Shown here: positions 39,351 to 52,944 of the stretch, one piece after another | Numbering within the stretch: position 1 is the first letter of the stretch | Layout of the letters: each line of letters opens with the position of its first letter | Origin: Amphiura filiformis | Taxonomy: Eukaryota; Echinodermata; Ophiuroidea; Amphilepidida; Amphiuridae | Assembly (NCBI RefSeq): GCF_039555335.1 | Contig: NW_027305502.1 | Coordinates: 1,075,001 to 1,139,000 of the forward strand | Direction of reading: 5' to 3' | DNA: 64,000 nucleotides | Notes under the pieces: generated by a model | Databases searched by the model: none | Told to the model about the DNA's origin: nothing | The model's input: only the letters and a program-made list of their open reading frames with translations | Translations under genes and position numbers: made by a program

Positions 39351-40817
39351 CCACAACGTGGAGCTGCTACGCGTAGCTGACTTTTTGCTCCGTGGAGCCA
39401 AATTGACCAATCATGTTAGAGTTTTTCATTACTCGGAGGTAAAACTGACCAATCAAGTACGACTTACTCATTACGTGAAGCGAATTTATTCATTAAGAAT
39501 TTGCCAGACGAGCTTCACGTAGTTGCAAGATATCCTCGGTCACGAAAGTTATGATTCAAAAAGTAGTTTATGAAAAGTACGAACCGACTTATTATTAAGA
39601 TGGACATGCACTCATAAGAAACTCATACAGTATTGTACATAACTATATAGCTAGGCAGAGTGGTGGTAAACCATGCACACAATTCTGCGATCTGCAGTGT
39701 ATCGCCGGGAGCTAATTGGTAAAACTTGCGCGGCGTGGCCTGCGGAATTCGACCTTCAGCAAACCAGTTCGGATTTACTTTATATACTAGTAGGCCATAC
39801 ATACTGTACTAGTTACTGTCCGTTTTCCTATACACAATACTCAGTGCGCTCACTATTGACGCGTGACCTCTACAAATAGTGTATGTTAGAAGTATAGGCC
39901 ATTGCCTAGTTGACGTCACTGTGTAAAAAATAACCGGCCAATATTTAAAGTATTCTCTGAATTTCTAGAAAATATAGTTTTGTAACATGTCCTAAATTTT
40001 TAGCTAATTTAAGGTGTTTGGAAATATTGGTACTTTTGTGTTTTAGGAAGGATATGTAAACGACAGATAACACCAAAATATATGAAGAAATTATTTCTAA
40101 TCCGTGTTAAGTCTGCAAACCATTATGCTTCTCATTTTCAAGAACGCTGGTTAACAATAAGCAGACTATTGTCTCATTTCGTAAACAAAAGCCCACACAG
40201 TATTGTTACCTTGCTTTCGCTTTATAATCATTCACCCAACTGAAACTATAATACCAGCTCATTGCTCATTGCACAGGTAAAACAGACACAAGTGCAGTGT
40301 GTATTTAACCAGAGAAGATCTGATGTAACATAGTTGAGCTGTTTTCATTGAGTGTTATCTTGGTTTAATAGCTTTTAATGGGGTTTAAGTCCTTCAAAGG
40401 TCGTGGTGAATTCTACTGTAGACATGACTGCATCATGATTATTTTAAAGTCAACATTCAACAATATGATCACCGTGATAGTATGACAGTATCAGTACCGT
40501 GGGTGTCAGGATCCTGGCCTGACACAGTAGACAAACAAACAAACAGACACGCCACACACATGACACATGCATGCAAGGTAACATTGACTATAATACACTA
40601 ATCAAACAATGGTATTGATCCTGTACAACTGGTCGTGGTTTATTTACATTCGATTCATTTAAAATCCCCATAGTAAACATTAATTTTGGCAAGAGTTTTC
40701 TCTCTCTGGAACGAGGATGCATCCACTGGCTCCGCGTAATGAAAAGATCTAACATGATTGGTCAATTTAGCTCCGCGAAGCGAAAAGTAAGCTACGCGTA
40801 GCAGCTCCACGTTGTGG
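39351..40817. mobile_element. Inverted-end element (CCACAACGTGGAGCTGCTAC)
   Basis: The ~95-bp left end (ccacaacgtggagctgctac, gcgtagct, caaattgaccaatcatgtta) is mirrored at 40720-40817 (taacatgattggtcaattta, agctacgcgtagcagctcca, cgttgtgg). No transposase ORF inside. Its right end abuts the 3.46-kb array. Confidence 0.72.
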
Positions 40818-41286
40818 GCGCACACCACTAAATAATCTTCCCATTGAAACGCGTGTAAAAACACCGGGTTTCTTTGCTCATTTTGAGGCCTTTTGGGCTC
40901 GTTTAAAAAAATTTTATGATGACCAGTCGATTGCAAATCGATGAAAGTTTAACATATGTTTCAATGTATGGGGGTTCTTCCATCTCGTTTTCCCGCTAGG
41001 AGGCCGCGAACAGCGCCCTCACTGTTTTTGACATGCTCTCAAGACTGCAAACCCGATTCTGCCATTTTTCAATTCGCGGACCTATTTTCTAAATAATTAT
41101 AAAAATGTGACTTTTTTGGCGACTCAAATTTATGTATAGGCTTTACACTTTTATTTAAGCTATAATTCGCCACTCTTTCTGCATAATAAGTTTAAAGACC
41201 AGCCCAAAATACCTCAAAAAGTTTCTGTAATTTACCGGAACTCATTAGGGTTACACAAATGGCGCATTGATTTAGTGGTGTGCCCC
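40816..41286. mobile_element. TIR element (GGGCGCACACCACTAAAT), unit 1 copy
   Basis: Left GGGCGCACACCACTAAAT, right ATTTAGTGGTGTGCCCC. Copies at 46015-46484, 49489-49955 and 52945-53411. Truncated copies start at 45558, 49019 and 52488. Confidence 0.75.
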
Positions 41287-41995
41287 TTCAAGGAATTATG
41301 ATGTTCATAAAATCGAATTTTGTTATATTTTTCTTGAAATATAAATTTTTTTGATAAAGACACGCCAGCCTTGGGTGCTCACTGACATCCACATCAAGAG
41401 AAATGTCGTATCAAAGATACATGGTGCATTCCAAAAATGTGCACATTTTCAATATTTTGACCATTTGTGCTTATTTCCCTAGATTTGCATTAAATACCAA
41501 TTCTCAACATAATAGTTTTTGACCGTTTATCTGCTAAAACCGCTTTAAAATGAAAAGAAACTAGGTTTCATAATGGCAAAGGTCTATATATTAATGATTT
41601 TACAACAATCACCCCCCTTATAAAAAATTAAGATTTGAGAGGTTTAAAGACTTGTGCCGATTTGTCACCTTATGACAATTTTGCTTCAAATCTGAGAAAT
41701 CTTAGTTTTCTCACAATTTTTGACAGTTTCTTTAACTTTGAAGGCCTCTGAGAGAATAAACTTAGCGCGACTTGCATCTAAAACGCATTAAATAAATTTT
41801 TTTCCCCAAAAAGACCTATTTTTTGTTGGTGTTTTGGGGAAAAAAATCTTCAATACGAAAGGTCAAAATTTTCAATTGATCGTCGGCTTTTCATCCCACC
41901 TACATACACTTTAAGTACAATTTTAAATCATTTGCCATAAAATGTGTATTACATTGCGAATTTCAAAAAATCAAAATTATTTGATATCAGAACCC

Positions 41996-42312
41996 AGCAA
42001 ACACAAAACGTTTTCGACATCATTCGCAAAAGGTTATGAAAGGTTGTCGGAAAACGTTTAAATGTCGGGTTATATAAAGGGCCTACATTAATGGTATAAA
42101 ACGTTTTCATAACATTAAAAACATTTGTTGGTAATTTACTGCACAACAAACACAAATGTTTTACAGAAAACATTTAAATGTCGGGTTATATAAAGGGTAT
42201 AAAAACGTTTTAATAACAATGTTTTCACGACCTTCATATAACCCGACATTTAAATGTTATGAAAACGTTTTGTAAAAAACATTTTAAGAACATTTCTGTG
42301 TTTGTTGGGTGC
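41996..42312. mobile_element. TIR element (CCCAGCAAACACAAAACGTT) within array unit 1
   Basis: Starts cccagcaaacacaaaacgtt and ends gaacatttctgtgtttgttg with gg, with internal inverted aaatgtcgggttatataa words. Repeated in units 2 and 3. A longer relative at 55113-55689 interrupts a foldback element at a clear junction. Confidence 0.72.
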
Positions 42313-44065
42313 AAATATTTTAACATAGGGGCCTAATGTTATTTCAGTGTTGCCAAAATATTTGGCCAAAAATGTTTGCAAAAATAGTTTACAAACAAGA
42401 AATGTCTTTAAAAAGACAACACCATGAATGAAATTCATGTTTCATAATTTTACATTGACAAGTACTTGGAATGCTAGTAATTTTTTTGTGTGTAGCGCAT
42501 GCACAACTAATGGGGTTGGAAATGTTGCTACCACGAATACCACCAATGACATACTATAAGCTAAATTGAAACATGTGTGTTAAATAGGTCTACATTTAAT
42601 TTATACTTAATTTATACTTTCGCATCAATCCAACAATCTATATTCAGACGACTTTGTGATTACGTTTTATGACATGACTTTGTACATAATTTCTGACAAT
42701 CCAACAATATATACTTATTCCACCTCAGGCTCAGATGACCTTTAACAATTATAATAAAAAAGACTGATTACTCAATCCCAGGGGTTCCCTGGCTCAATTC
42801 AATCTTTATTTTCTGAATGTGTTGATTATAATTGTTACTACTAACTGCCCAGTTGCTCTACCAAAATGTATAAAACCAAAGCAACTATCTACCCCAATTA
42901 CTGGTATTTTACCCCCCCCACTTTATACCCAGCTTGGTTCCTGTCTGGTCAGATAATTGCTCATTATAATTGTTGAATTAGTGGTCACTTGTTGACAGCT
43001 TATCAGTAGCATGGATCAGCAGGGGTGCATTTATATCATTTTTCATAGAGCAATTGTTCAAAATATTTAATGTCAAATGGTTCCGAAAAACATTATTTGT
43101 GAATGGATTTTTATTGTTAACAAAACAAAATGTATCTATATAAATAAAAGGAAGATTGCCCATCTTGTGCGCGAGTGTTCTCCGAATTGCCTAGACTTTC
43201 GGCTTTGATTTAGTGGTATATTGATCGGGTATATATTGCCATTTTTCCATCGGACATTCGTTTTTGCAAAAATTGATGGTAACTAAGAGAATAACATAAA
43301 AAACTGTCGTGTTGCTATGCAAAATCGCATGCAGTGGCATTGTGGGTAATAAGGACAGTGTGAACAGCGTAATAATATTTCCATTAAAAAACCATACGCA
43401 GAGCAACATTGCCCTGTTTTCTGCCAACTGCGAGGTGGCCAAGAAATGATTCAGGCTATCTAGATGCACAACACCGCGTACTTTAAGAATGATCTTACGA
43501 GCTTTTCGCCCCTACGCAGAGCTACGCACCCCATTTTCCGCCACTGCACCGAAGTTGGCAGCCAAGAGATTAAGGCTACGTCGCGTGAATTTATTCTAGG
43601 CCTATGAATCGTCGTTTAGTTTTACAGCCAAATTCATAGGGGAGATTGAGGAATATACGGGGAACGCATTGCACTATATTTGGTTGAAAACTGTCAAGAC
43701 CAACAATTGTCCTCAAAATCAGTGAAAATATGGTTAAAACCGGGGTTTTTCCCGGGATTTTTGTTGTCAAGTGGTCAAAACTCAGTGGTAGCGCGTACCG
43801 TAACTAACTGGCAGCAGCGCGTTGGCGTTAGTACGTCGGCGTACTAAGCAATGTGACGCGCACGTATGGGGTGCATAATATGCACAGACCAACTTTCCGT
43901 GCCAGAGAAATAGAAAAGAAAAGAAAGGAAGACAAAACTGAAAAGGTAGGCCTATGGATGGGTCGGGTTGTGGATTATATGCATGGTACTGGATTCGGTT
44001 AAGAGATTACCCGCCAAGATGATAAAAAATCGTGAGGATACGAGAGGAAAGAAGGAAGCTAAAAA

Positions 44066-44067
44066 TG

Positions 44068-44130
<63 letters not shown>
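44066..44130 (+). repeat. (CTAA)n microsatellite inside the Helitron
   Basis: About 16 perfect repeats of ctaa. Confidence 0.95.
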
Positions 44131-44851
44131 CATGTAAAAAATGTAAAAAATGTAAATAGATAAAATTCAAACGGGAAATCACAAGCTAAGCAGGGAATAT
44201 GAAAAATGGGAATAAAATGTAGAAAAAAACCAAAACTAAAAGGAGAAATGTGAGAAATGGTAGATTTATAAAATAATGCATGGGAACGGGGCTCAATAAA
44301 TGAACAACATGGAAACGGAAATCACAAGCTAAGCAGCATGGGAACAAAATAGACCTATGCAAAAGAAACTGAAGAGAAAGAAAGGAGCTAAATGAATTTA
44401 AAAAAAAAAAAAAAAAAGAAGAGGACAAAAAAGGTACGGGTAGGCCTATTATACGGGCTATGGTTACAGTAACTAAATGAAACTAAAGAGGGAAAGAAAG
44501 AAACTAATCAGGGAAAAAAAGAAGTTAAAATTAGAAACTAATCAGGAAAAAAAAGAAAAATAAATAACAACTGAAGGAAACGGGAAATAAGAAAGGATAG
44601 ATTTAGAAAATAATGGGAATGGGGTTAGGCCTAGATAGAAAAATAACATGGAAACGGAAAATCACAAGCTAAATAGCATTTTGTTTTAATGGAAACAAAC
44701 TAGGCCCGTGCAGAAGAAACTGAAAAGAAAATGGAAATGCAAGAAGGGACAGGTTTAGAAAAATAAAATTTACCTTTCAATGATTCTACCTTTTCAGTAA
44801 TTCCTCCTGTTTTAGTGATCGCTCCCATTTACTCATCTAGCGGGGACCCGC

Positions 44852-44870
44852 GCGAAGCGCGGGTATCCCG
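44852..44870 (+). other. 3' hairpin of the Helitron
   Basis: GACCCGCGC, a GAA loop and GCGCGGGT form an 8-bp GC-rich stem shortly before CTAG, as in Helitron 3' ends. Confidence 0.85.
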
Positions 44871-47800
44871 CTAGTGTTTAATATATCAATTATTCCATTA
44901 ACAGCAATTTCCTAAGTTTCCATCCATAAATAATCACAGAGTATCATCTGTTTACAAAAGAAGTGTTTATCTTCAGATTTCCAATTAACCATTATCAGTA
45001 TGGTGCCAAATGCAGACTTTGCTAATAGTTATAGTCAGAAACAGGTATTTTGTCCTGTAGTCCCTGGCAACCCAGTCTGCTTGTGACTCACTCGCAAACA
45101 TACACGACAGAAACCGGCTGTGAAGGAGCCTAATGCACGTAAACAACTTCCTTATAACATGTATAATAAAATCCGATTTTGAGTATAATAAAGAAAGTCA
45201 TGCATATGCAAAATGAAGCAATTACCTATTGCTAACTTGGTAAAATGCATACTCGTAGCCCAATCTTGTACATCATAGCACCCAGTTTTGGTTTGTGGTT
45301 TCGAAATGTTGCAATTAAACATTAGTTCTTTCAAATATGAAACGCTAAAACCCAAGTCTAGAACAAACAATCATATATTTAGAAATATATAGCAAACTTT
45401 CCATGATAGAGATTGGACCCAAGACAAAGTACACCCAAATTAAGTGTCAATTCAGAATTATCCCACCATGGTGGAAAAACTGCAATTTAATCGAAAGCCA
45501 ACTTCCAATTTTGGCTGAATCTCTCAGGAGCACGATTTTACGCCTAGGCCCTTCGAAGGGCGCACACCACTAAATAATCTTCCCATTGAAACGCGTGTAA
45601 AAACACCGGGTTTCTTTGCTCATTTTGAGGCCTTTTGGGCTCGTTTAAAAATTTTTTATGATGACCAGTCGATTGGCAAAGGTCTATATATTAATGATTT
45701 TACAACAATCACCCCCTCCCTTATAAAAAATTAAGATTTGAGAGGTTTAAAGACTTGTGCCGATTTGTCACCTTATGACAATTTTGCTTCAAATCTGAGA
45801 AATCTTAGTTTTCTCACAATTTTTGACAGTTTCTTTAACTTTGAAGGCCTCTGAGAGAATAAACTTAGCGCGACTTGCATCTAAAACGCATTAAATATAT
45901 TCACTAACATAAAAACTATCTATTTAAATAAAAAAACTGCAATTTAATCGAAAGCCAACTTCCAATTTTGGCCGAATCTCTCAGGAGCACGATTTTACGC
46001 CTAGGCCCTTCGAAGGGCGCACACCACTAAATAATCTTCCCATTGAAACGCGTGTAAAAACACCGGGTTTCTTTGCTCATTTTGAGGCCTTTTGGGCTCG
46101 TTTAAAAATTTTTTTATGATGACCAGTCGATTGCAAATCGATGAAAGTTTAACATATGTTTCAATGTATGGGGTTCTTCCATCTCGTTTTCCCGCTAGGA
46201 GGCCGCGAACAGCGCCCTCACTGTTTTGACATGCTCTCAAGACTGCAAACCCGATTCTGCCATTTTTCAATTCGCGGACCTATTTTCTAAATAATTATAA
46301 AAATGTGACTTTTTTGGCGACTCAAATTTATGTATAGGCTTTACACTTTTATTTAAGCTATAATTCGCCACTCTTTCTGCATAATAAGTTTAAAGACCAG
46401 CCCAAAATACCTCAAAAAGTTTCTGTAATTTACCGGAACTCATTAGGGTTACACAAATGGCGCATTGATTTAGTGGTGTGCCCCTTCAAGGAATAATGAT
46501 GTTCATAAAATCGAATTTTGTTATATTTTTCTTGAAATATAAATTTTTTGAGTAGAACACTCAAGGTTTGAGTGCTCTGTGATATCCACATCAAGAGAAA
46601 TGTCGTATCAAAGATACATGGTGCATTCCAAAAATGTGCACATTTTCAATATTTTGACCATTTGTGCTTATTTCCCTAGATTTGCATTAAATACCAATTC
46701 TCAACATATAGTTTTTGACCGTTTATCTGCTAAAAACCGCTTTAAAATGAAAAGAAACTAGGTTTCATAATGGCAAAGGTCTATATATTAATGATTTTAC
46801 AACAATCACCCCCCCCCCCCTTATAAAAAAATTAAGATTTGAGAGGTTTAAAGACTTGTGCCGATTTGTCACCTTATGACAATTTTGCTTCAAATCTGAG
46901 AAATCTTAGTTTTCTCACAATTTTTGACAGTTTCTTTAACTTTGAAGGCCTCTGAGAGAATAAACTTAGCGCGACTTGCATCTAAAACGCATTAAATAAA
47001 TTTTTTTCCCCAAAAAGACCTATTTTTTGTTGGTGTTTTGGGGAAAAAAATCTTCAATACGAAAGGTCAAAATTTTCAATTGATCGTCGGCTTTTCATCC
47101 CACCTACATACACTTTAAGTACAATTTTAAATCATTTGCCATAAAATGTGTATTACATTGCGAATTTCAAAAAATCAAAATTATTTGATATCAGAACCCA
47201 GCAAACACAAAACGTTTTCGACATCATTCGCAAAAGGTTATGAAAGGTTGTCGGAAAACGTTTAAATGTCGGGTTATATAAAGGGCCTACATTAATGGTA
47301 TAAAACGTTTTCATAACATTAAAAAACATTTGTTGGTAATTTACTGCACAACAAACACAAATGTTTACAGAAAACATTTAAATGTCGGGTTATATAAAGG
47401 GTATAAAAACGTTTTAATAACAATGTTTTCACGACCTTCATATAACCCGACATTTAAATGTTATGAAAACGTTTTGTAAAAAACATTTTAAGAACATTTC
47501 TGTGTTTGTTGGGTGCAAATATTTTAACATAGGGGCCTAATGTTATTTCAGTGTTGCCAAAATATTTGGCCAAAAATGTTTGCAAAAATAGTTTACAAAC
47601 AAGAAATGTCTTTAAAAATACAACACCATGAATGAAATTAATGTTTCATAATTTTACATTGACAAGTACTTGGAATGCTAGTAATTTTTTGTGTGTAGCG
47701 CATGCACAACTAATGGGGTTGGAAATGTTGCTACCACGAATACCACCAATGACATACTATAAGCTAAATTGAAACATGTGTGTTAAATAGGTCTACATTT

Positions 47801-50800
47801 AATTTATACTTAATTTATACTTTCGCATCAATCCAACAATCTATATTCAGACGACTTTGTGATTACGTTTTATGACATGACTTTGTACATAATTTCTGAC
47901 AATCCAACAATATATACTTATTCCACCTCAGGCTCAGATGACCTTTAACAATTATAATAAAAAAGACTGATTACTCAATCCCAGGGGTTCCTGGCTCAAT
48001 TCAATCTTTATTTTCTGAATGTGTTGATTATAATTGTTACTACTAACTGCCCAGTTGCTCTACCAAAATGTATAAAACCAAAAGCAACTATCTACCCCAA
48101 TTACTGGTATTTTACCCCCCACTTTATACCCAGCTTGGTTCCTGTCTGGTCAGATAATTGCTCATTATAATTGTTGAATTAGTGGTCACTTGTTGACAGC
48201 TTATCAGTAGCATGGATCAGCAGGGGTGCATTTATATCATTTTTCATAGAGCAATTGTTCAAAATATTTAATGTCAAATGGTTCCGAAAAACATTATTTG
48301 TGAATGGATTTTTATTGTTAACAAAACAAAATGTATGTTTAATATATCAATTATTCCATTAACAGCAATTTCCTAAGTTTCCATCCATAAATAATCACAG
48401 AGTATCATCTGTTTACAAAAGAAGTGTTTATCTTCAGATTTCCAATTAACCATTATCAGTATGGTGCCAAATGCAGACTTTGCTAATAGTTATAGTCAGA
48501 AACAGGTATTTTGTCCTGTAGTCCCTGGCAACCCAGTCTGCTTGTGACTCACTCGCAAACATACACGACAGAAACCGGCTGTGAAGGAGCCTAATGCACG
48601 TAAACAACTTCCTTATAACATGTATAATAAAATCCGATTTTGAGTATAATAAAGAAAGTCATGCATATGCAAAATGAAGCAATTACCTATTGCTAACTTG
48701 GTAAAATGCATACTTGTAGCCCAATCTTGTACATCATAGCACCCAGTTTTGGTTTGTGGTTTCGAAATGTTGCAATTAAACATTAGTTCTTTCAAATATG
48801 AAACGCTAAAACCCAAGTCTAGAACAAACAATCATATATTTAGAAATATATAGCAAACTTTCCATGATAGAGATTGGACCCAAGACAAAGTACACCCAAA
48901 TTAAGTGTCAATTCAGAATTATCCCACCATGGTGGAAAAACTGCAATTTAATCGAAAGCCAACTTCCAATTTTGGCTGAATCTCTCAGGAGCACGATTTT
49001 ACGCCTAGGCCCTTCGAAGGGCGCACACCACTAAATAATCTTCCCATTGAAACGCGTGTAAAAACACCGGGTTTCTTTGCTCATTTTGAGGCCTTTTGGG
49101 CTCGTTTAAAAATTTTTATGATGACCAGTCGATTGGCAAAGGTCTATATATTAATGATTTTACAACAATCACCCCCCTCCCTTATAAAAAATTAAGATTT
49201 GAGAGGTTTAAAGACTTGTGCCGATTTGTCACCTTATGACAATTTTGCTTCAAATCTGAGAAATCTTAGTTTTCTCACAATTTTTGACAGTTTCTTTAAC
49301 TTTGAAGGCCTCTGAGAGAATAAACTTAGCGCGACTTGCATCCCCGGCTTGCATCTAAAACGCATTAAATATATTCACTAACATAAAAACTATCTATTTA
49401 AATAAAAAAACTGCAATTTAATCGAAAGCCAACTTCCAATTTTGGCTGAATCTCTCAGGAGCACGATTTTACGCCTAGGCCCTTCGAAGGGCGCACACCA
49501 CTAAATAATCTTCCCATTGAAACGCGTGTAAAAACACCGGGTTTCTTTGCTCATTTTGAGGCCTTTTGGGCTCGTTTAAATTTTTATGATGACCAGTCGA
49601 TTGCAAATCGATGAAAGTTTAACATATGTTTCAATGTATGGGGTTCTTCCATCTCGTTTTCCCGCTAGGAGGCCGCGAACAGCGCCCTCACTGTTTTTGA
49701 CATGCTCTCAAGACTGCAAACCCGATTCTGCCATTTTTCAATTCGCGGACCTATTTTCTAAATAATTATAAATATGTGACTTTTTTGGCTACTCAAATTT
49801 TTGTATAGGCTTTACACTTTTATTTAAGCTATAATTCGCCACTCTTTCTGCATAATAAGTTTAAAGACCAGCCCAAAATACCTCAAAAAGTTTCTGTAAT
49901 TTACCGGAACTCATTAGGGTTACACAAATGGCGCATTGATTTAGTGGTGTGCCCCTTCAAGGAATTATGATGTTCATAAAATCGAATTTTGTTATATTTT
50001 TCTTGAAATATAAATTTTTTGAGTAAAACACTCAAGGTTTGAGTGCTCTGTGACATCCACATCAAGAGAAATGTCGTATCAAAGATACATGGTGCATTCC
50101 AAAATGTGCACATTTTCAATATTTTGACCATTTGTGCTTATTTCCCTAGATTTGCATTAAATACCAATTCTCAACATATAGTTTTTGACCGTTTATCTGC
50201 TAAAAACCGCTTTAAAATGAAAAGAAACTAGGTTTCATAATGGCAAAGGTCTATATATTAATGATTTTACAACAATCACCCCCCCCCCTTATAAAAAATT
50301 AAGATTTGAGAGGTTTAAAGACTTGTGCCGATTTGTCACCTTATGACAATTTTGCTTCAAATCTGAGAAATCTTAGTTTTCTCACAATTTTTGACAGTTT
50401 CTTTAACTTTGAAGGCCTCTGAGAGAATAAACTGAGCGCGACTTGCATCTAAAACGCATTAAATAAATTTTTTTCCCCAAAAAGACCTCTTTTTTGTTGG
50501 TGTTTTGGGGAAAAAAATCTTCAATACGAAAGGTCAAAATTTTCAATTGATCGTCGGCTTTTCATCCCACCTACATACACTTTAAGTACAATTTTAAATC
50601 ATTTGCCATAAAATGTGTATTACATTGCGAATTTCAAAAAATCAAAATTATTTGATATCAGAACCCAGCAAACACAAAACGTTTTCGACATCATTCGCAA
50701 AAGGTTATGAAAGGTTGTCGGAAAACGTTTAAATGTCGGGTTATATAAAGGGCCTACATTAATGGTATAAAACGTTTTCATAACATTAAAAACATTTGTT

Positions 50801-52944
50801 GGTAATTTACTGCACAACAAACACAAATGTTTTACAGAAAACATTTAAATGTCGGGTTATATAAAGGGTATAAAAACGTTTTAATAACAATGTTTTCACG
50901 ACCTTCATATAACCCGACATTTAAATGTTATGAAAACGTTTTGTAAAAAACATTTTAAGAACATTTCTGTGTTTGTTGGGTGCAAATATTTTAACATAGG
51001 GGCCTAATGTTATTTCAGTGTTGCCAAAATATTTGGCCAAAAATGTTTGCAAAAATAGTTTACAAACAAGAAATGTCTTTAAAAAGACAACACCATGAAT
51101 GAAATTCATGTTTCATAATTTTACATTGACAAGTACTTGGAATGCTAGTAATTTTTTGTGTGTAGCGCATGCACAACTAATGGGGTTGGAAATGTTGCTA
51201 CCACGAATACCACCAATGACATACTATAAGCTAAATTGAAACATGTGTGTTAAATAGGTCTACATTTAATTTATACTTAATTTATACTTTCGCATCAATC
51301 CAACAATCTATATTCAGACGACTTTGTGATTACGTTTTATGACATGACTTTGTACATAATTTCTGACAATCCAACAATATATACTTATTCCACCTCAGGC
51401 TCAGATGACCTTTAACAATTATAATAAAAAAGACTGATTACTCAATCCCAGGGGTTCCCTGGCTCAATTCAATCTTTATTTTCTGAATGTGTTGATTATA
51501 ATTGTTACTACTAACTGCCCAGTTGCTCTACCAAAATGTATAAAACCAAAGCAACTATCTACCCCAATTACTGGTATTTTACCCCCCCACTTTTATACCC
51601 AGCTTGGTTCCTGTCTGGTCAGATAATTGCTCATTATAATTGTTGAATTAGTGGTCACTTGTTGACAGCTTATCAGTAGCATGGATCAGCAGGGGTGCAT
51701 TTATATCATTTTTCATAGAGCAATTGTTCAAAATATTTAATGTCAAATGGTTCCGAAAAACATTATTTGTGAATGGATTTTTATTGTTAACAAAACAAAA
51801 TGTATGTTTAATATATCAATTATTCCATTAACAGCAATTTCCTAAGTTTCCATCCATAAATAATCACAGAGTATCATCTGTTTACAAAAGAAGTGTTTAT
51901 CTTCAGATTTCCAATTAACCATTATCAGTATGGTGCCAAATGCAGACTTTGCTAATAGTTATAGTCAGAAACAGGTATTTTGTCCTGTAGTCCCTGGCAA
52001 CCCAGTCTGCTTGTGACTCACTCGCAAACATACACGACAGAAACCGGCTGTGAAGGAGCCTAATGCACGTAAACAACTTCCTTATAACATGTATAATAAA
52101 ATCCGATTTTGAGTATAATAAAGAAAGTCATGCATATGCAAAATGAAGCAATTACCTATTGCTAACTTGGTAAAATGCATACTCGTAGCCCAATCTTGTA
52201 CATCATAGCACCCAGTTTTGGTTTGTGGTTTCGAAATGTTGCAATTAAACATTAGTTCTTTCAAATATGAAACGCTAAAACCCAAGTCTAGAACAAACAA
52301 TCATATATTTAGAAATATATAGCAAACTTTCCATGATAGAGATTGGACCCAAGACAAAGTACACCCAAATTAAGTGTCAATTCAGAATTATCCCACCATG
52401 GTGGAAAAACTGCAATTTAATCGAAAGCCAACTTCCAATTTTGGCTGAATCTCTCAGGAGCACGATTTTACGCCTAGGCCCTTCGAAGGGCGCACACCAC
52501 TAAATAATCTTCCCATTGAAACGCGTGTAAAAACACCGGGTTTCTTTGCTCATTTTGAGGCCTTTTGGGCTCGTTTAAAAATTTTTATGATGACCAGTCG
52601 ATTGGCAAAGGTCTATATATTAATGATTTTACAACAATCACCCCCCTCCCTTATAAAAAATTAAGATTTGAGAGGTTTAAAGACTTGTGCCGATTTGTCA
52701 CCTAATGACAATTTTGCTTCAAATCTGAGAAATCTTAGTTTTCTCACAATTTTTGACAGTTTCTTTAACTTTGAAGGCCTCTGAGAGAATAAACTTAGCG
52801 CGACTTGCATCTAAAACGCATTAAATATATTCACTAACATAAAAACTATCTATTTAAATAAAAAAACTGCAATTTAATCGAAAGCCAACTTCCAATTTTG
52901 GCTGAATCTCTCCGGAGCACGATTTTACGCCTAGGCCCTTCGAA

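Larger units (their letters stand above)
33927..40815. other. Intergenic stretch after ADAL copy 2, repeat-filled
   Basis: No host gene recognised. Short MITEs crowd 34.3-36.3 kb. A degenerate aaagttgcctaaacattttg run lies at 36.9-37.05 kb, the 450-bp family at 37.08-37.98 kb, Helitron-related DNA at 38.0-38.85 kb and a 1.47-kb inverted-end element at 39351-40817. Confidence 0.6.
43135..44874 (+). mobile_element. Non-autonomous Helitron, complete, 1740 bp
   Basis: Starts TCTATATAAATAAAAGGAAG and ends with the hairpin ACCCGCGC-GAA-GCGCGGGT, then ATCCCG and CTAG. It sits between A and T of the host sequence AATGTA|TGTTTAAT. The empty site is present in array units 2 (48335/48336) and 3 (51804/51805), so both boundaries are exact and there is no target duplication. 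No Rep/helicase ORF, so it depends on a helper. A (CTAA)n tract lies inside. Confidence 0.93.

Noticed and set aside
41949..42173. ORF of 74 codons repeated in the array units
   Set aside because: It spans the junction of a foldback element and a TIR element, and it is frameshifted between units (47153-47377 differs), so it is unlikely to be coding.
45152..45370. 72-codon ORF found identically at 45152, 48613 and 52082 on the - strand
   Set aside because: Conservation is explained by recent duplication of the 3.46-kb unit; no domain or codon-level constraint is visible.
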